In this document: positions 12,129-23,330 of the stretch, one piece after another
How the letters are laid out: each line of letters begins with the position of its first letter
How positions within the stretch are numbered: the stretch's first letter is position 1
Assembly: GCA_026545225.1 (NCBI GenBank)
Contig: CM048846.1
Location: 17,286,501-17,350,500, forward strand
DNA from: Cornus controversa
Lineage: Eukaryota > Streptophyta > Magnoliopsida > Cornales > Cornaceae
Reading direction: 5' to 3'
Length of the DNA: 64,000 nucleotides
The notes under the pieces: model-generated
The model's database searches: none
The model's input: the letters and a program-made list of their open reading frames with translations, nothing else
Told to the model about the DNA's origin: nothing
Made by a program: the position numbers and the translations under genes

Positions 12129-12239
12129 ACTTCGATTTTGGTGTTTTAAGTATCATTTATCATTTTCTCCGGTGGAACTCACTTATAAAATAATTTCTAT
12201 CTTCTCATCCGCTAAGCCGAAAAGGACATCTCAAGGTCA

Positions 12240-13440
12240 ATTCCAACTTCATCTGCACCAGATGATCACTCATCGCACTACTACTCCTGACTGGGTCAAT
12301 TCCAACTTCATCTGACCAGTCTCATTGTACTACTACTTCTAGCTAAACACGTCTAATTACTTTAAAACGCTAATCGTACTACTACTCTTAGCTAAACACG
12401 CTTAACTACTTTAAAATACACTGTATCATAGAATGTGATGAACATAAATATAGCACTCCACACCTGCCCAGGAAAGTGGTCACAATCCATTCTTTTTGGA
12501 GGCCTGACATATAAACGCATTTTATCATAAAAGGGCGATGATCATAAATATAGCACTCCACATCTATCCACAAAGGTGGTCACGATCCATTCCTCTTGGA
12601 GGCCCGACATACAAAGGTGGTCACAATCTATCCCTCTTGGAGGCCTGACATACAAAGGTGGTCACAATCCCACAAAGGTGGTCACAATCCATCCCTCTTG
12701 GAGGCTTGACATTCCCGTCGACACATTTTCAACTTCATCTGTGATCACTCATCATACTACTACTCCTGGCTGGATCAATTCCAACTTCATCTGCACCAGA
12801 TGATCACTCATCGTACTATTACTTCTAGCTAAGCACACTTAATTACTTTAAAATGCTCATCATACTACTACTCATAGCTAAACACGCTTAACACTTTAAA
12901 ATGCATTATATCATAGAAGGTGATGAATATAAATATAACACTTCACACCTGCCCACGAAGGTGGTCACAATCCATCCCTCTTGGAGACCCGACATACAAA
13001 CGCATTGTATCATAGAAGGGTGATGAACATAAATATAGCACACCACACCTGCCCACAAAGGTAATCACAATCCATCCCTCTTGGAGGCCCGACAAATAAA
13101 GGTGGTCACAATCCATCCCTCTTGGATGACCCATCCCTCTTGGAGGCCCAACATACAAAGGTGGACACAATCCATCCCTCTTGGAGGCCCGACATACAGA
13201 GGTGGTCACAATATATCCCTTTTGGAGGATTGACATCCCCGTTGACACATTTTTAGCTAGGCTCTGGCTTTGACCAGAGACTTCTCAAATGGTCACCTAT
13301 CCTTAGTACTACTCCCAGTAAAGCACGCTTAATTACGAAGTTTTGATAGGGTCATGACCATCATGACTTTAAAATGCATCATGTCATAGAAGAGTGATGA
13401 ACATACATATAGCACTTCACATTCACCTGACGGTAGTGAT
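12240..13440. repeat. 41-bp minisatellite with larger repeat units
   Basis: Two clusters (about 12470-12720 and 12955-13245) of a ~41-bp unit containing GGTGGTCACAATCCATCCC and CTTGGAGGCC. Between and around them are repeated longer segments with ATCATACTACTACTC and TCATAGAAGGGTGATGAAC, so the array has a higher-order organisation. Short open frames here simply follow the repeats. Confidence 0.85.
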
Positions 13441-14767
13441 GTGGGATCGTGACACCCATAACCTGCCAGTGTTCGCCCACACCACACATGCCTATAAAGG
13501 TCGTCACAATAAATGTACTTTTACATTGATACACTTGTTTGGAGGTTTTAAAAATATTTTTGTTTTATTACAATCTGACTCTCATTTTTTTACCTATAAA
13601 GTTTTTAATATTATAATCTAAACCCCGTTTTATAGAACAAAAATTACAAATTTGCCTAGGAAGTATCCAGATGTATATTAAACATATCATGCGTATCCTA
13701 GATGTATCTGACACTCAAAAAATAATTTCAAAAAATAGGATACATCCTAGGAGTATCGAGCACATGTCCGGATGTATCCATATCGAATACATGTCTAATA
13801 CGACTACGAAGACTTTTTCGGAACATCGGTGCTTTCTTGACCCAATCTTCTCAATGATATTACACTCCACACAATGTCATTGAGAGGACTCTGTTCCAAG
13901 GATAAAAATAAAATGTAGCTAGTGCAGTGAATGAGTTTTGTTTTAATATTCACTCATGGTCATGTCACAAAAACTCAAAGGACGTAAGGATAATCTATAT
14001 CTATACCACTCTTAAAACTGTATAATCTTTTTATTATATATATATATATTTCACATATTTTGAATTAAATAATATTTTAAAATTTTAATACAAGAAGTTG
14101 AATAATAGTCCACAAACCAACCGTTGCACTCTTCCATCAAGACTCTTTCAAAGTCGATTTTAAATTATTAAATTGTGTCACTAAGCTCACATTTATGTGC
14201 TTATCTGCAATATGTCTCGTGTTCTTTTTGGAATACAATCCCAGTTTAGAATGCTTTTTATCAATCATTTTGAGTTTGTCATTCATGTGTTCTTTTCTCC
14301 AGATTTGCGGAATAGTATGATGTGCTCATCAAGTACTTCTATATGTTTTGGAAGTGAAGATGTGTAGTGAATATGTTCTAATATGAAAGCTAGGATTTCT
14401 TAAGATCAAACCGTTGTTGTTTTTGTCTATTTTAGTATGATATATAATTTATTTGATGGGGGAATAAGTTGAGTCGGAGGAGACATATAGAAATTGAATA
14501 TAGAAATTTAAGGCATTTGCTTAACTCGGATTGGACTAAAATATGTACAAATGCTTACTCTTTGAATGAAACGAGTAAAAGAACTCTGTATATCCCATTT
14601 GTGTTTGTCCCTTTCCTGTTATTCTTCTCTTAAAAGGAAAAGAAAATAAATATGCACAATTGCAAAACTTTTTATGTGAAATGCACATTCTAAATCGTGG
14701 TTGGCTAAGGTAAGCATTCGAGACCGCATGGAATGTTGTAACAACACAATGTTATATATGAATGGAC
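13441..14767. other. Intergenic DNA, no gene seen
   Basis: AT-rich sequence without a convincing frame. A degenerate motif GATGTATCc/CGTATCC recurs at about 13666-13790, as in decayed plant retroelements. A TA run lies near 14035-14050. Confidence 0.5.
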
Positions 14768-14803
14768 GACTCAGATCATTTACATGTGTGGATGATCTGA
14801 GTC
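14768..14803. repeat. 12-bp perfect hairpin
   Basis: GACTCAGATCAT at 14768-14779 and its reverse complement ATGATCTGAGTC at 14792-14803 enclose a 12-nt loop. It sits directly before the LTR-like repeat starting at 14808. No T-run follows. Confidence 0.8.
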
Positions 14804-14807
14804 ATCA

Positions 14808-16123
14808 TGTTACGCTCCCAACTTGACTTCAAGACACTCTTGATCCTTCAATTAACCTGTGCATGACTTAAATGACAATCACCACACTATTAAAAACTAT
14901 TAAAAAAACAATATCCAATAATAACAGTTTTAATAATAGTTTTAACATACTGTATAACCTCCACAATTCCACGATCACATAATATAAACCAACCATATCC
15001 AGAAACTAAATAACATCCCATTATATAATATCACACTACAAACCATCCTCTAAGGTCTTTATGCAAATAATAGTAACCATCATATAATATCACACTACAA
15101 ACCATACTTTAGGTCTTTATGCAAATAATAGTAACCATCATATAATATCACACTACAAACCATACTTTAGGTCTTTATGCAAAGAATAGTAACCATCATA
15201 TAATATCACTCTACAAACCATACTCACTAGATAATAATAGTAACCATCATATAATACCACACCACAAACAGCACCGGTTGTTAACACCACCAAGCAATAA
15301 ACTCACGCACCTGAAATGTGAAGAAAAAAAAGAAGGTGAATTAGGAAAGTCGAGTAAGTAATATTCTTATTAATCAACAATGACTACTATACTTGAACAG
15401 TTAATACAATTATATTAAAATAGTATTAATTTAACTTGTAATGAATTTAACAATAACAACATATAAATAAAATCAAAGATAAGCTATCAACAATACTTAA
15501 ATCCCATCTCCTCAGTCAACTCAACATCGTAAAATCAACTTGTTAATAACAGTATGCACTCTAGATACATAATCAAGACATACTAAAATTGAATTGTTCA
15601 TTGCCAAAACAAACTCGGCACTAATCCAAACCACCACCTAAGAGAACACTTGTCTCAAACCAATATAAACTAAAGTGATAGAGCTTATACGAAACTATAC
15701 TCGTATCACCGATGATAGGGCTTGTACAAAACTATACCCAAATCATTATCAGGGATGCTAACCCAAATCCACTGCTTTAACTTGCTTAACCCGCTAGATT
15801 TGGTGCACCAATAAAACGTGAACACGTACGAACATGTCCAATTCCACAACTTCAACCACCACACACCCGCACACCTATGCGCAGGTGCTCTAAACCTATT
15901 CTAAATTCTTTTTTTAACTTATAAACCCAATTTAAGAAGAGTGTTATACATAAAATGTAAATTTTTACCTAACCTAGATGTTTGTAAAATTTTGTGACCA
16001 CTTAGTTAGAGATAATTCGTACTCTTGGTTCTCATGCCTAAAAAGCTACTCTTGGTAGCCGATAAAGAGAAATTTAATAAAATTCATCCTATAAATTAAT
16101 CTTGATAAAAGAGTAAGTATTAA
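14808..16123 (+). repeat. LTR-like dispersed repeat, copy B
   Basis: The block begins TGTTACGCTCCC and is collinear with 654-2087 over several blocks (for example CAATAACAACAT near 15450, and GTATGCACTCTA and AATCAAGACATA near 15550-15582). It has no coding frame. It ends close to the UPF0496 3' repeats. Likely a diverged LTR of the same family as copy A; borders are approximate. Confidence 0.45.
15030..15255 (+). repeat. 58-bp tandem repeat, about four copies
   Basis: A unit containing AACCATCATATAATATCAC and AGGTCTTTATGCAAA repeats at a 58-bp period. The last copies are degraded. Copy A of the surrounding repeat (654-2087) has only one such segment, so the expansion is specific to copy B. 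Confidence 0.85.
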
Positions 16124-17083
16124 GTAAATGGACACAAGTCACATACATTATTGAGTAAATCATACAGTAAGTAATGCATACGAGGGTGTTATTTATTTGA
16201 AATGGTGTCCATGATCTCCTTCCTCGCCATAATGATCAAAACAGTCATCAGTAAATTTACTCAAATTATCAATTATCAACTGTCTTTTTTTAGATTGGCG
16301 TTTGACCACCTCGGAGTGAATTTCTGTTTCATCAAAAACCTATTCACTCCCTCTAAATTTTAAACAAATTTTCGCTGTCACTTCTGCACCGTGCAACTCA
16401 CAAAAATCACTCATTTTCTCAACCCTATCAAATCATTACGAGCATATAGCTAGCTCCAGTAATGATATGCACAACTATCCTGGTTACTAAGCTCTTCTAT
16501 GAAAACAATCATTTTGTTTTTGCTATATATTATGTAAATGGACACAAGTCACATGTATTATTGTGTAAATCATAAAGTAAGTAATGCATACCGAGTGTTA
16601 CTTATTTGACTTCTTGCCATAGATGAAAATGGTGTCCATGATCTCCTTCCTCCCCGTCATTATATGATCAAAACAGTCATCAGTAAATTTACTCAAATTA
16701 TCAATTATCAGTGGTCTTTTTTACAGGTTGACATTTGACCAGCTCGGGGTGGATTTATGTTTCATCAAAAACCTAGTCACCCTCTTTGAATTTTAAACAA
16801 ATTTTCGCAGCCACTTCCGCACGTTGCAACTCACAAAAATCACTCATTTTCTTAAGCCTATCAAATCATTACGAGCATATAGCTAGCTCCAATAATGATA
16901 TGTACAACTATCCTGGTTCTCGTCGACTAAGCTCTTCTATGAAGTCAATCATTTTGTTTTTGCTATATATTAAGTAAATGGACACAACTCACATGCATTA
17001 TTGCGTAAATCATAAAGTAGTGTATACCGAGTGTTACTTATTTGATTTCTTGCCATGGATGAAAATGGTGTCCATGATCTCCT
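16124..17083 (-). pseudogene. Tandem copies of UPF0496 C-terminal end (units 1-2 and start of 3)
   Basis: Read on the minus strand, each unit holds the last ~36 codons of the 24692-25905 gene (KFTDDCFDHI, then GRKEIMDTIF, then stop) followed by the same downstream flank. Units start near 16124, 16534 and 16974. The marker CTCCT falls at 16216, 16643 and 17079, giving a ~430-bp period. Unit 2 keeps the coding end open to its stop; unit 1 has lost bases before the stop. Unit 3 is cut at 17083 by an LTR element and resumes at 24305. None has the upstream gene body, so these are 3'-end duplicates. Confidence 0.85.
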
Positions 17084-17780
17084 TGTAAATAGATAAATTT
17101 TGTGATGGTCTAATCACCGTTCGATTGGTCAACAAGTCAAATACTCTTGGTCAATTAAATTCTATGATTGTGAGTCCCATCAACTGACACGTGTCAAAAT
17201 CCTGAAGGTTCAAGCCCTTTAAAAAAATGTGTGACAATTCAAATTGAAATTTGAATATACTTCCATATAAAAAGAGAAAATCTCTTTACTTATGGAAGTT
17301 GGCAAAAATTAATGGGGAGTTACCAAATTAAACCCTGCCCCCACCCTTTCGCCTATATATACAAGGTTACCCTACACATTCGGGGGACAAAGGAAGAGAG
17401 AGATCAAGAGAACACAAAAGCTCTGTCAAACCTCTGCCTTACCCAACACTCGAAGTTCTGAAGATGAAGAACATCAAGCATGCCACACGAGTACCGTTCT
17501 ACTTCTAAGACCTTCAACCATTGAGTAATCTGAAGACGAAGAACATCAAGCACGCCACACGAGTGCCGTTCTACTTCTAAGACCTTCAACCATCGAAGAA
17601 TCTGAAGACGAAGAACATCAGGCACGCCACACAAGTGTCATTCGTCTTCTAAGACCTACAACTATTGAAGAATCTGAAGACGAAGAATAATAAGCACACC
17701 ACACAAGTGTTCTTCTTCTTCTAAGACCTTCAACTATCGAAGAATCTGAAGACGAAGAACATCAAGCATGCCACACAAGT
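17084..17780 (+). repeat. Left LTR, truncated at its 3' side
   Basis: Collinear with the right LTR (23331 onward) through TATA-like TATATATACAAGG near 17354 and into a 72-bp tandem repeat (CTAAGACCTTCAACCAT marker). It breaks inside that repeat at about 17780, where internal-type sequence (GTATAAATTGTTTGCAT) begins. The junction shares AAGTATAAA-like sequence with the intact internal copy near 21464, pointing to short-homology recombination. Confidence 0.8.
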
Positions 17781-17954
17781 ATAAATTGTTTGCATAAAGA
17801 AAAAAAAGAGTGGAGATAACATGTGTGAAATTAAAGGTGTAATTTTGCCTCCATGCTTAATAATTTAAAAAAAATAAAAATAAAATAAAATAACGTAAAC
17901 AAACTTACATGAAATATGATTTTAAGATAATGGTGGTGGTTCTAACCAAACATT

Positions 17955-18420
17955 GTTTCCAAGATTGGTGCACTAGAGCGCAATTGTGCACGCAGCCGGA
18001 TTCGCCTCCAAGACTGGTGCACAATATCGCAATTGTATACTCAGCCAGATTCGCCTCTAAGACTGGTGCATAAGAGCGCAATTGTGCATGCAGCTGGATT
18101 CGCCTCGAAGATTGGTGCATGAGAGTGCAACTGTGCACACAGCTTGATTCGCCTCCAAGACTGGTGCACAAGAGCGCAATTGTGCACACAACCAGGTTTG
18201 CCTCCTGGACTGGTGCACAAGAGCGCAATTGTGCACACAACCGGATTCCGCCTCCAACACTGGTGCACAAGAGCGCAATTGTGCACATAGTCGGAATCTT
18301 CAAAATGCAGAATAACAAGCATATTTGCACAAACTATCAAATCACGCCTATGAGAGTGGTGCATAAGAGCGCAATTGTATACACAGTCAGAGACTTCAAA
18401 GATAGTCACACAAATACTCT
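17955..18420 (+). repeat. 49-bp hairpin minisatellite, array 1
   Basis: About seven or eight copies of a 49-bp unit with GTGCACAAGAGCGCAATTGT and GATTCGCCTCC. GTGCACAA and TTGTGCAC are 8-bp inverse arms separated by 8 nt. The last units are degraded and interrupted. Long open frames on both strands here arise from the repeat and are not genes. Confidence 0.88.
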
Positions 18421-18649
18421 TGTGCAAACTGCGGTCACATCTTCTTCAAGATTATTACACAAGTGACTTTTTAAAAAAATAAAATAAAAAGAAAAAACTT
18501 TTCGAAGTTCAGCTACAGGTTATATCATTTTTCAAAGGTTTATAATACATAGAGTAGTGCAGGAGAGATGATATGGTGTTGCAATACTTTTTCATGAGGT
18601 CTCAAGTTAAAAACTAGTAGACACCATGAGAATCATTTTAATTTTTTAA

Positions 18650-18970
18650 CATATCAAGTAAAAAAAAAACCAGCGTGAGAAGAAGAAGAAAGAAAGAGAA
18701 AAAAAAAGGGAAAAAAAATGAAGAAAAAAAAGAGAAGCCAGGCAGGGGGCGACAGGGAGAGAAAGAAAGAAAGAGAAAAGAAAAGAAAAGAAAAGAAAAA
18801 AGAATGGCAGTGGAGGGAAAAAAATAAAAGTACAAGAAAAGAAAAAAAAACATAAGAAGTTAGCGCAGAAAAAGAGAAGAAAAGAAAAAGAAGAAGTTGG
18901 CCGAAAAAAAGAAAATAGAAAAGAACTTAGAGTTGTTAGGTGTGAAGAAAAAAGAAAAGAAGAACTTACA
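18650..18970 (+). repeat. Purine-rich GAAA tract, copy 1
   Basis: Almost pure purine (GAAA, AAAAG, GAAGAA runs) on the plus strand. A similar tract sits at the same place in the second internal copy (22480-22790). Such a tract could form unusual helices, but no function is shown. Confidence 0.8.
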
Positions 18971-19119
18971 ATTGTTAGGTGTGAGTTTCTTCCAAGTTCC
19001 TTTCGGTAGCAGCTTGAGGGATTTCTCTTAACTATTCTCAGTTCGTGGGACTTCTCTCAATTATTCTCTTATGTGAAGGGTCTGAAGTGTAGGCAACATA
19101 TATATAATGGTGGATTAAT

Positions 19120-19400
19120 CCTATTTGACATAGGATTCTCAAGTCTCCAATTCTGTTTGGACAAGGAAAAAAACATCCAATATGTAATAGGATTCTCAAG
19201 ACTCCAATTCTGTTTGGACAAGGAAAAAAAATCTTATTTGTAATGGGATTCTTAAGACTCCAATTCTGTTTGGACGAGGAATAAAAATCCTTTCAAGACT
19301 CCAATTCTGTTTGGATGAGGAATAAAAATTCTTTCAAGACTCTAATTCTGTTTGGACAAGGAAAAAAAATCCTTTTTGTAATAAGGTTCTCAAGTCTTCA
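19120..19400 (+). repeat. ~57-bp tandem repeat, copy 1
   Basis: About five units with CTCCAATTCTGTTTGGACAAG and AAAAAATCC, spaced 56-57 bp. The same array occurs at 22950-23200 before the right LTR. Confidence 0.85.
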
Positions 19401-19511
19401 AAAGTCCTCTTTGCAATTGGATTTTCGCAAAAAAAAAAATTAAATACTTCAAGTGCCGCTGTAGATACGTGACAAGCTTGATATAGCGCGAGACTTGAAG
19501 TGGGTGCAATT

Positions 19512-19645
19512 TGTAGACACATAAATTTTTTAATGGTCTAATCACCGTCCGATTGGTCAACAAGTCAAACACTCTTGGTTAATTAAATTCTATGATTGTG
19601 GGTTCAGTCAACAGACACGTGTCAAAATCTTGAAAGTTCATGCAC
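19512..19645 (+). repeat. Middle LTR fragment
   Basis: Begins TGTAGACACATAAATTTT after the same purine-rich lead-in (GTGGGTGCAATT) that precedes the right LTR. It follows the LTR through TGTCAAAATCTTGAAAGTTC and then jumps to gag-proximal sequence near 19645. Most of this LTR and the primer-binding site are deleted. Confidence 0.8.
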
Positions 19646-21081
19646 CCTCCCGATTTCACACCACAAGGGGCCAAAAGAAAACAAGGCTCACCATGCAACC
19701 ACGTTCGAGCAAATGACAAATCACCGTAGTTTCACTCCCTTTATCGTTTCATTGTCTGTTCAACAACTTCAAGACAAGATCACTAACACGATCAAGTCAC
19801 AGTATGGCAGAGTTTTTCAAAGCTCGCTCATATTTTCAAAGCCTTACACAAGACGAATTGACAACATGAGTATACCAACTGGGTATCAACCTCCCAAGCT
19901 TCAATAATTCGATGGAAAGGGCAACCCTAAGCAACACGTCGCTCATTTTATGGAGACCTGCAATAACGCTGGCACCAAAGGGGAGCTCTTAGTCAAGCAA
20001 TTTGTTCGTTCCCTCAAAAATAATGCATTTGATTGGTACGCAGACCTCAAAACTGGGAGTATTGACTGTTGGGAGCAGATGGAGCTAGAGTTTCTCAACT
20101 GCTTCTACAGTACTAGTAGAATAGTAAGCATGCTAGAACTCACTAACACTAAACAAATGCAGGACGAACTTGTGGTCGACTATATCAACCGCTGGCGAAC
20201 TCTAAGTCTTGATTGCAAAGATCATCTTTCTAAAGTCTCAGCAGTCGAAATGTGTATGCAAAACATGCACTGGGAGCTTCTCTATATTCTACAAGGAATC
20301 AAGCCTCGTACATTTAAAGAACTGGTTACTCGTGCCCATGATATAGAGCTAAACATAACAAGTAGTGGTGCAAAGGCTATTGTATTTTTTAATATGTTTG
20401 ACAATTGTCTTAAAAATGAAGGGATTAAGTCCGAAGAGGAAGAAAAAATACTTACTAACTCGAACGATGAAATAAATACATCTTATGTTATAAGTATCGT
20501 CTCTAAAGAATTATATTAAGAAACACATCATGTTGTTTCAGTGACTTCATCTGAATGTTCTCAATTACATAAGGCATTGAGTCAAGAAAACCTTGGAAGA
20601 AAATTGGAAAGACAGGGGGGCAAACCCTCCATACAGAGCTCATTCTCAACTCTCTCATATGAAATACCATTGGCAAGGGAACAAGATTCACACATGTCCT
20701 TTAAAAAGACCTACACATTTTCTCAAATCTCAAAATAAGAAAGAAGTCTCAAAAAAGGAACAAGAAAAACCAAGGCATAACTAAAGTAACAAATCGCAAG
20801 AATTTGTATCAAAGAAACATTATAAAGGTAATTATTCAAGTTCTCCTCAAACAACTTCAAATAGAAAAGATAAAAAAATTGTTCTTACTTGGAGGCCAAA
20901 GAAGAATGCTCAAGAAGTGAATGGTTCTAAAAAGATATCCCAAGAATCAATGTCTGAAAATATACAAATGGAAGCTCAAGTAATTCCTTCCCAACATGTC
21001 GTCAACAAGCACCAAGGTAAGAGTCTGAAGCTACAAAATGAGGAACAAGAACAAAATCACCCACAATCCCAGATGGAATGA
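19646..21081 (+). pseudogene. Decayed Ty3/gypsy gag
   Basis: The reading is recognisable as plant retrotransposon gag: GYQPPKLQ, then FDGKGNPKQHVAHF, then FDWYADLKTGSIDCWEQME, DYINRWRTLSLDCKD and ILQGIKPRTFKELVTRAHD, covering the capsid-like core of the gag family. Breaks include an in-frame TAA at 19905-19907 (a CAA-to-TAA change fits the family sequence), another TAA at 20517-20519, and a shift of frame near 20.6 kb, after which basic gag-tail sequence (VLTWRPKKNAQE) continues to about 21080. No CCHC zinc knuckle or pol follows. It is the only protein region of the surrounding element and looks non-functional. Confidence 0.85.
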
Positions 21082-21629
21082 GAGACTCAAAAAATCAAAA
21101 GACTAAAGGAAGGAAAAGTGTGGGGACCGAAGCCCGAATATGCTATGTGGATCAAATCTCATAGCAGAATGAAAGTATACTAGGTGAGGTTCAATCCGCC
21201 TACATGGACTATGACGAATGAAATACCTCTCCCTTCTGGGTGGGGAGATGAGTTCGAAGGAAATGTTTCTTCTCAAGTACAAGAAGAGTACAATGAAGAA
21301 GCAAGGCAGTAAGGAAATCTTCAAATTGACGTCTAGTTGGTTCACACTTTTCAACGCAAGTTTGGGTTGTCTTCTGAATCTTGTAGAGTTGAAGAATAAT
21401 CAAAGCTAAAGTGCTCCCCGATACGAGCCTAAACTGTTGAAAAAAAAAACACTCCTTGACATGAGTATAAACTGTTTGCATGAAGAAAAAAAAAGAGTGG
21501 GGACAACATGTGTGAAATTAAAGGTGTAATTTTGCCTCTATGCTTAATAATAATTATAAAAAAAAAAACATAAACAAACTTGCATGAAATATGATTTTAA
21601 GATAATGGTGGTGGTTCTGGCCAAGCATT

Positions 21630-22300
21630 ATTTCCAAGACTGTTACACTAGAGCGCAATTGTGCACGCAGTCGAATTCGCCTCCAAGACTAGTACACAAG
21701 AGCGCAATTGTACATGTAGCCGGATTCGACTCCAAGATTGGTGCACAAGAGCGCAATTGTGCACACAGCCGGATTCGCCTCCAAGATTGGTGCACAAGAG
21801 CGCAATTGTGCACACAGTTGGATTCACCTCCAAGACTAATGCAGAAGAGCGCAATTGTGCACACAGCCAGATTCACCTCCAAGACTGGTGCACAAGAGCG
21901 TAATTGTGCACACAGCTGGATTTCGTCTCTAAGACTGGTACACAAGAGCGCAATTCTGTACACAGCCGGATTTGCCTCCTGGACTGGTGCACAAGAGCGC
22001 AATTGTGCACACAGCCAGATTCCGCCTCCTGGACTGGTGCACAAGAGCGCAATTGTGCACACAGCCGGATTCGCCTCCAAGACGTACTGGTGCACAAGAG
22101 CGCAATTGTGCATACAGCTAGATTTCGCCTCCAAGACTGGTGCACAAGAGCGCAATTCGCCTCCTAGACTGGTGCACAAAAGCGCAATTGTGCACACAGT
22201 CGAAATCTTCAAAATATAGAAGAACAAGCATATTTGGACAAACTATCAAATCACGCCTCTGGGAGTGGTGCACAAGAGCGCAATTGTACACACAGTCAGA
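21630..22300 (+). repeat. 49-bp hairpin minisatellite, array 2
   Basis: About 13 copies of the same 49-bp unit as 17955-18420, more regular, with GTGCACAAGAGCGCAATTGT in most units. One unit carries a short insertion near 22083. The higher copy number than in array 1 shows the arrays changed independently. Long repetitive frames on both strands are not taken as genes. Confidence 0.9.
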
Positions 22301-22479
22301 GACTTCAAAAATAGTCACATAAATACTTTTGTGCAAACTGCAGGTTAAATTATTTCTCAAGGGTTTATAATACATAGAGTAGTACAGGAGAGATGGTATG
22401 GTGTTATAATACTTTTTCATAAGGTCTCAAGTTCAAAACTAGTAGACACCGTGAGAATCATTTTATTTTTTTACACATC

Positions 22480-22790
22480 AAGTAAAAAAAAAAACCATCC
22501 AGCATGAAAAAGAGAAAGAAACCAACCAACGTGAAGCAAAAACAAAAAAAAAACAAAAACAAAACAAAACCAGCGTGAGAAGAAAAAGAAAGAAAAAAAA
22601 AAAAAGAAGAGAAAGAAAAGAGAAAGAAGGGGAAAAAAAAGAAAGAAAGAGAATGCAGGGGGAAAAAAGAAGAAGTTAGTGCAGAAAGAGAGAAGAGAAG
22701 AAAAAAAAAGTTAGCGAAAAAAAAAAAAGAAAAATGAAAAGAAGAACTTACAATTGTTAGGTGTGAAGAAAAAAGAAAAGAAGAACTTAC
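22480..22790 (+). repeat. Purine-rich GAAA tract, copy 2
   Basis: Second copy of the tract at 18650-18970. It ends in a duplicated AGAAGAACTTACA(a/g)TTGTTAGG segment (about 22741 and 22781), a feature also seen near 18920-18980. Confidence 0.8.
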
Positions 22791-22949
22791 AGTTGTTAGG
22801 TGTGAGTTTCTTCCAAGTTCCTTTCGGTAGCAGCTTGAGGGACTTTTCTCAAGTATTCTCAGTTCGTGGGACTTTTTATCAATTATTATCCTATGTGAAG
22901 GGTCTGAAGCGTAGGCTACATATATATATATCATGGTGGATTAATCCTA

Positions 22950-23200
22950 TTTGACATAGGATTCTCAAGTCTCCAATTCTGTTTGGACAAGGAAAAAAAC
23001 ATCCTATTTGTAATAGGATTTTCAAGACTCCAATTCTGTTTGGACAAGAAAAAAAAATCATATTTGTAATGGGATTCTCAAGACTCCAGTTCTGTTTGGT
23101 CGAGGAAAAAAAAATCCTTTCAAGACTCCAATTCTGTTTGGACAAGGAAAAAAAATCCTATTTGTAATAGGGTTCTCAAGTCTTCAAAAGTCCTGTCCAA
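22950..23200 (+). repeat. ~57-bp tandem repeat, copy 2
   Basis: Four units with ACTCCAATTCTGTTTGGAC, matching 19120-19400. It is followed by the lead-in GACTTGAAGTGGGGGCAATT (23311-23330), a plausible polypurine tract placed directly before the right LTR. Confidence 0.85.
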
Positions 23201-23330
23201 GACTCCAATTCAACTTGACAAAGAAGACATCCTCTTTGCAATTGGATTTTTGCAAAAATTAAATACTTCAAGTCCCGCTTTAAATACGTGACAAGCTCGA
23301 TATAATGCGAGACTTGAAGTGGGGGCAATT

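Noticed and set aside
12943-13248. A 101-codon minus-strand frame
   Set aside because: It is made of the 41-bp minisatellite and has no other coding character.
17905-18466. Long overlapping open frames on both strands in the 49-bp arrays (also 21584-22420)
   Set aside because: The unit happens to lack stops in several frames; the translations are simple periodic repeats present in all frames, so they are not genes.
21630-22300. CRISPR-like appearance of regularly repeated palindromic units
   Set aside because: The units are tandem without unique spacers, the genome is a plant, and there are no cas genes.
22458-22934. A Phe/Ser/Leu-rich minus-strand frame of 158 codons, and a similar one at 18638-18853
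   Set aside because: It is the reverse of the purine-rich GAAA tract; low-complexity sequence gives long stop-free frames.
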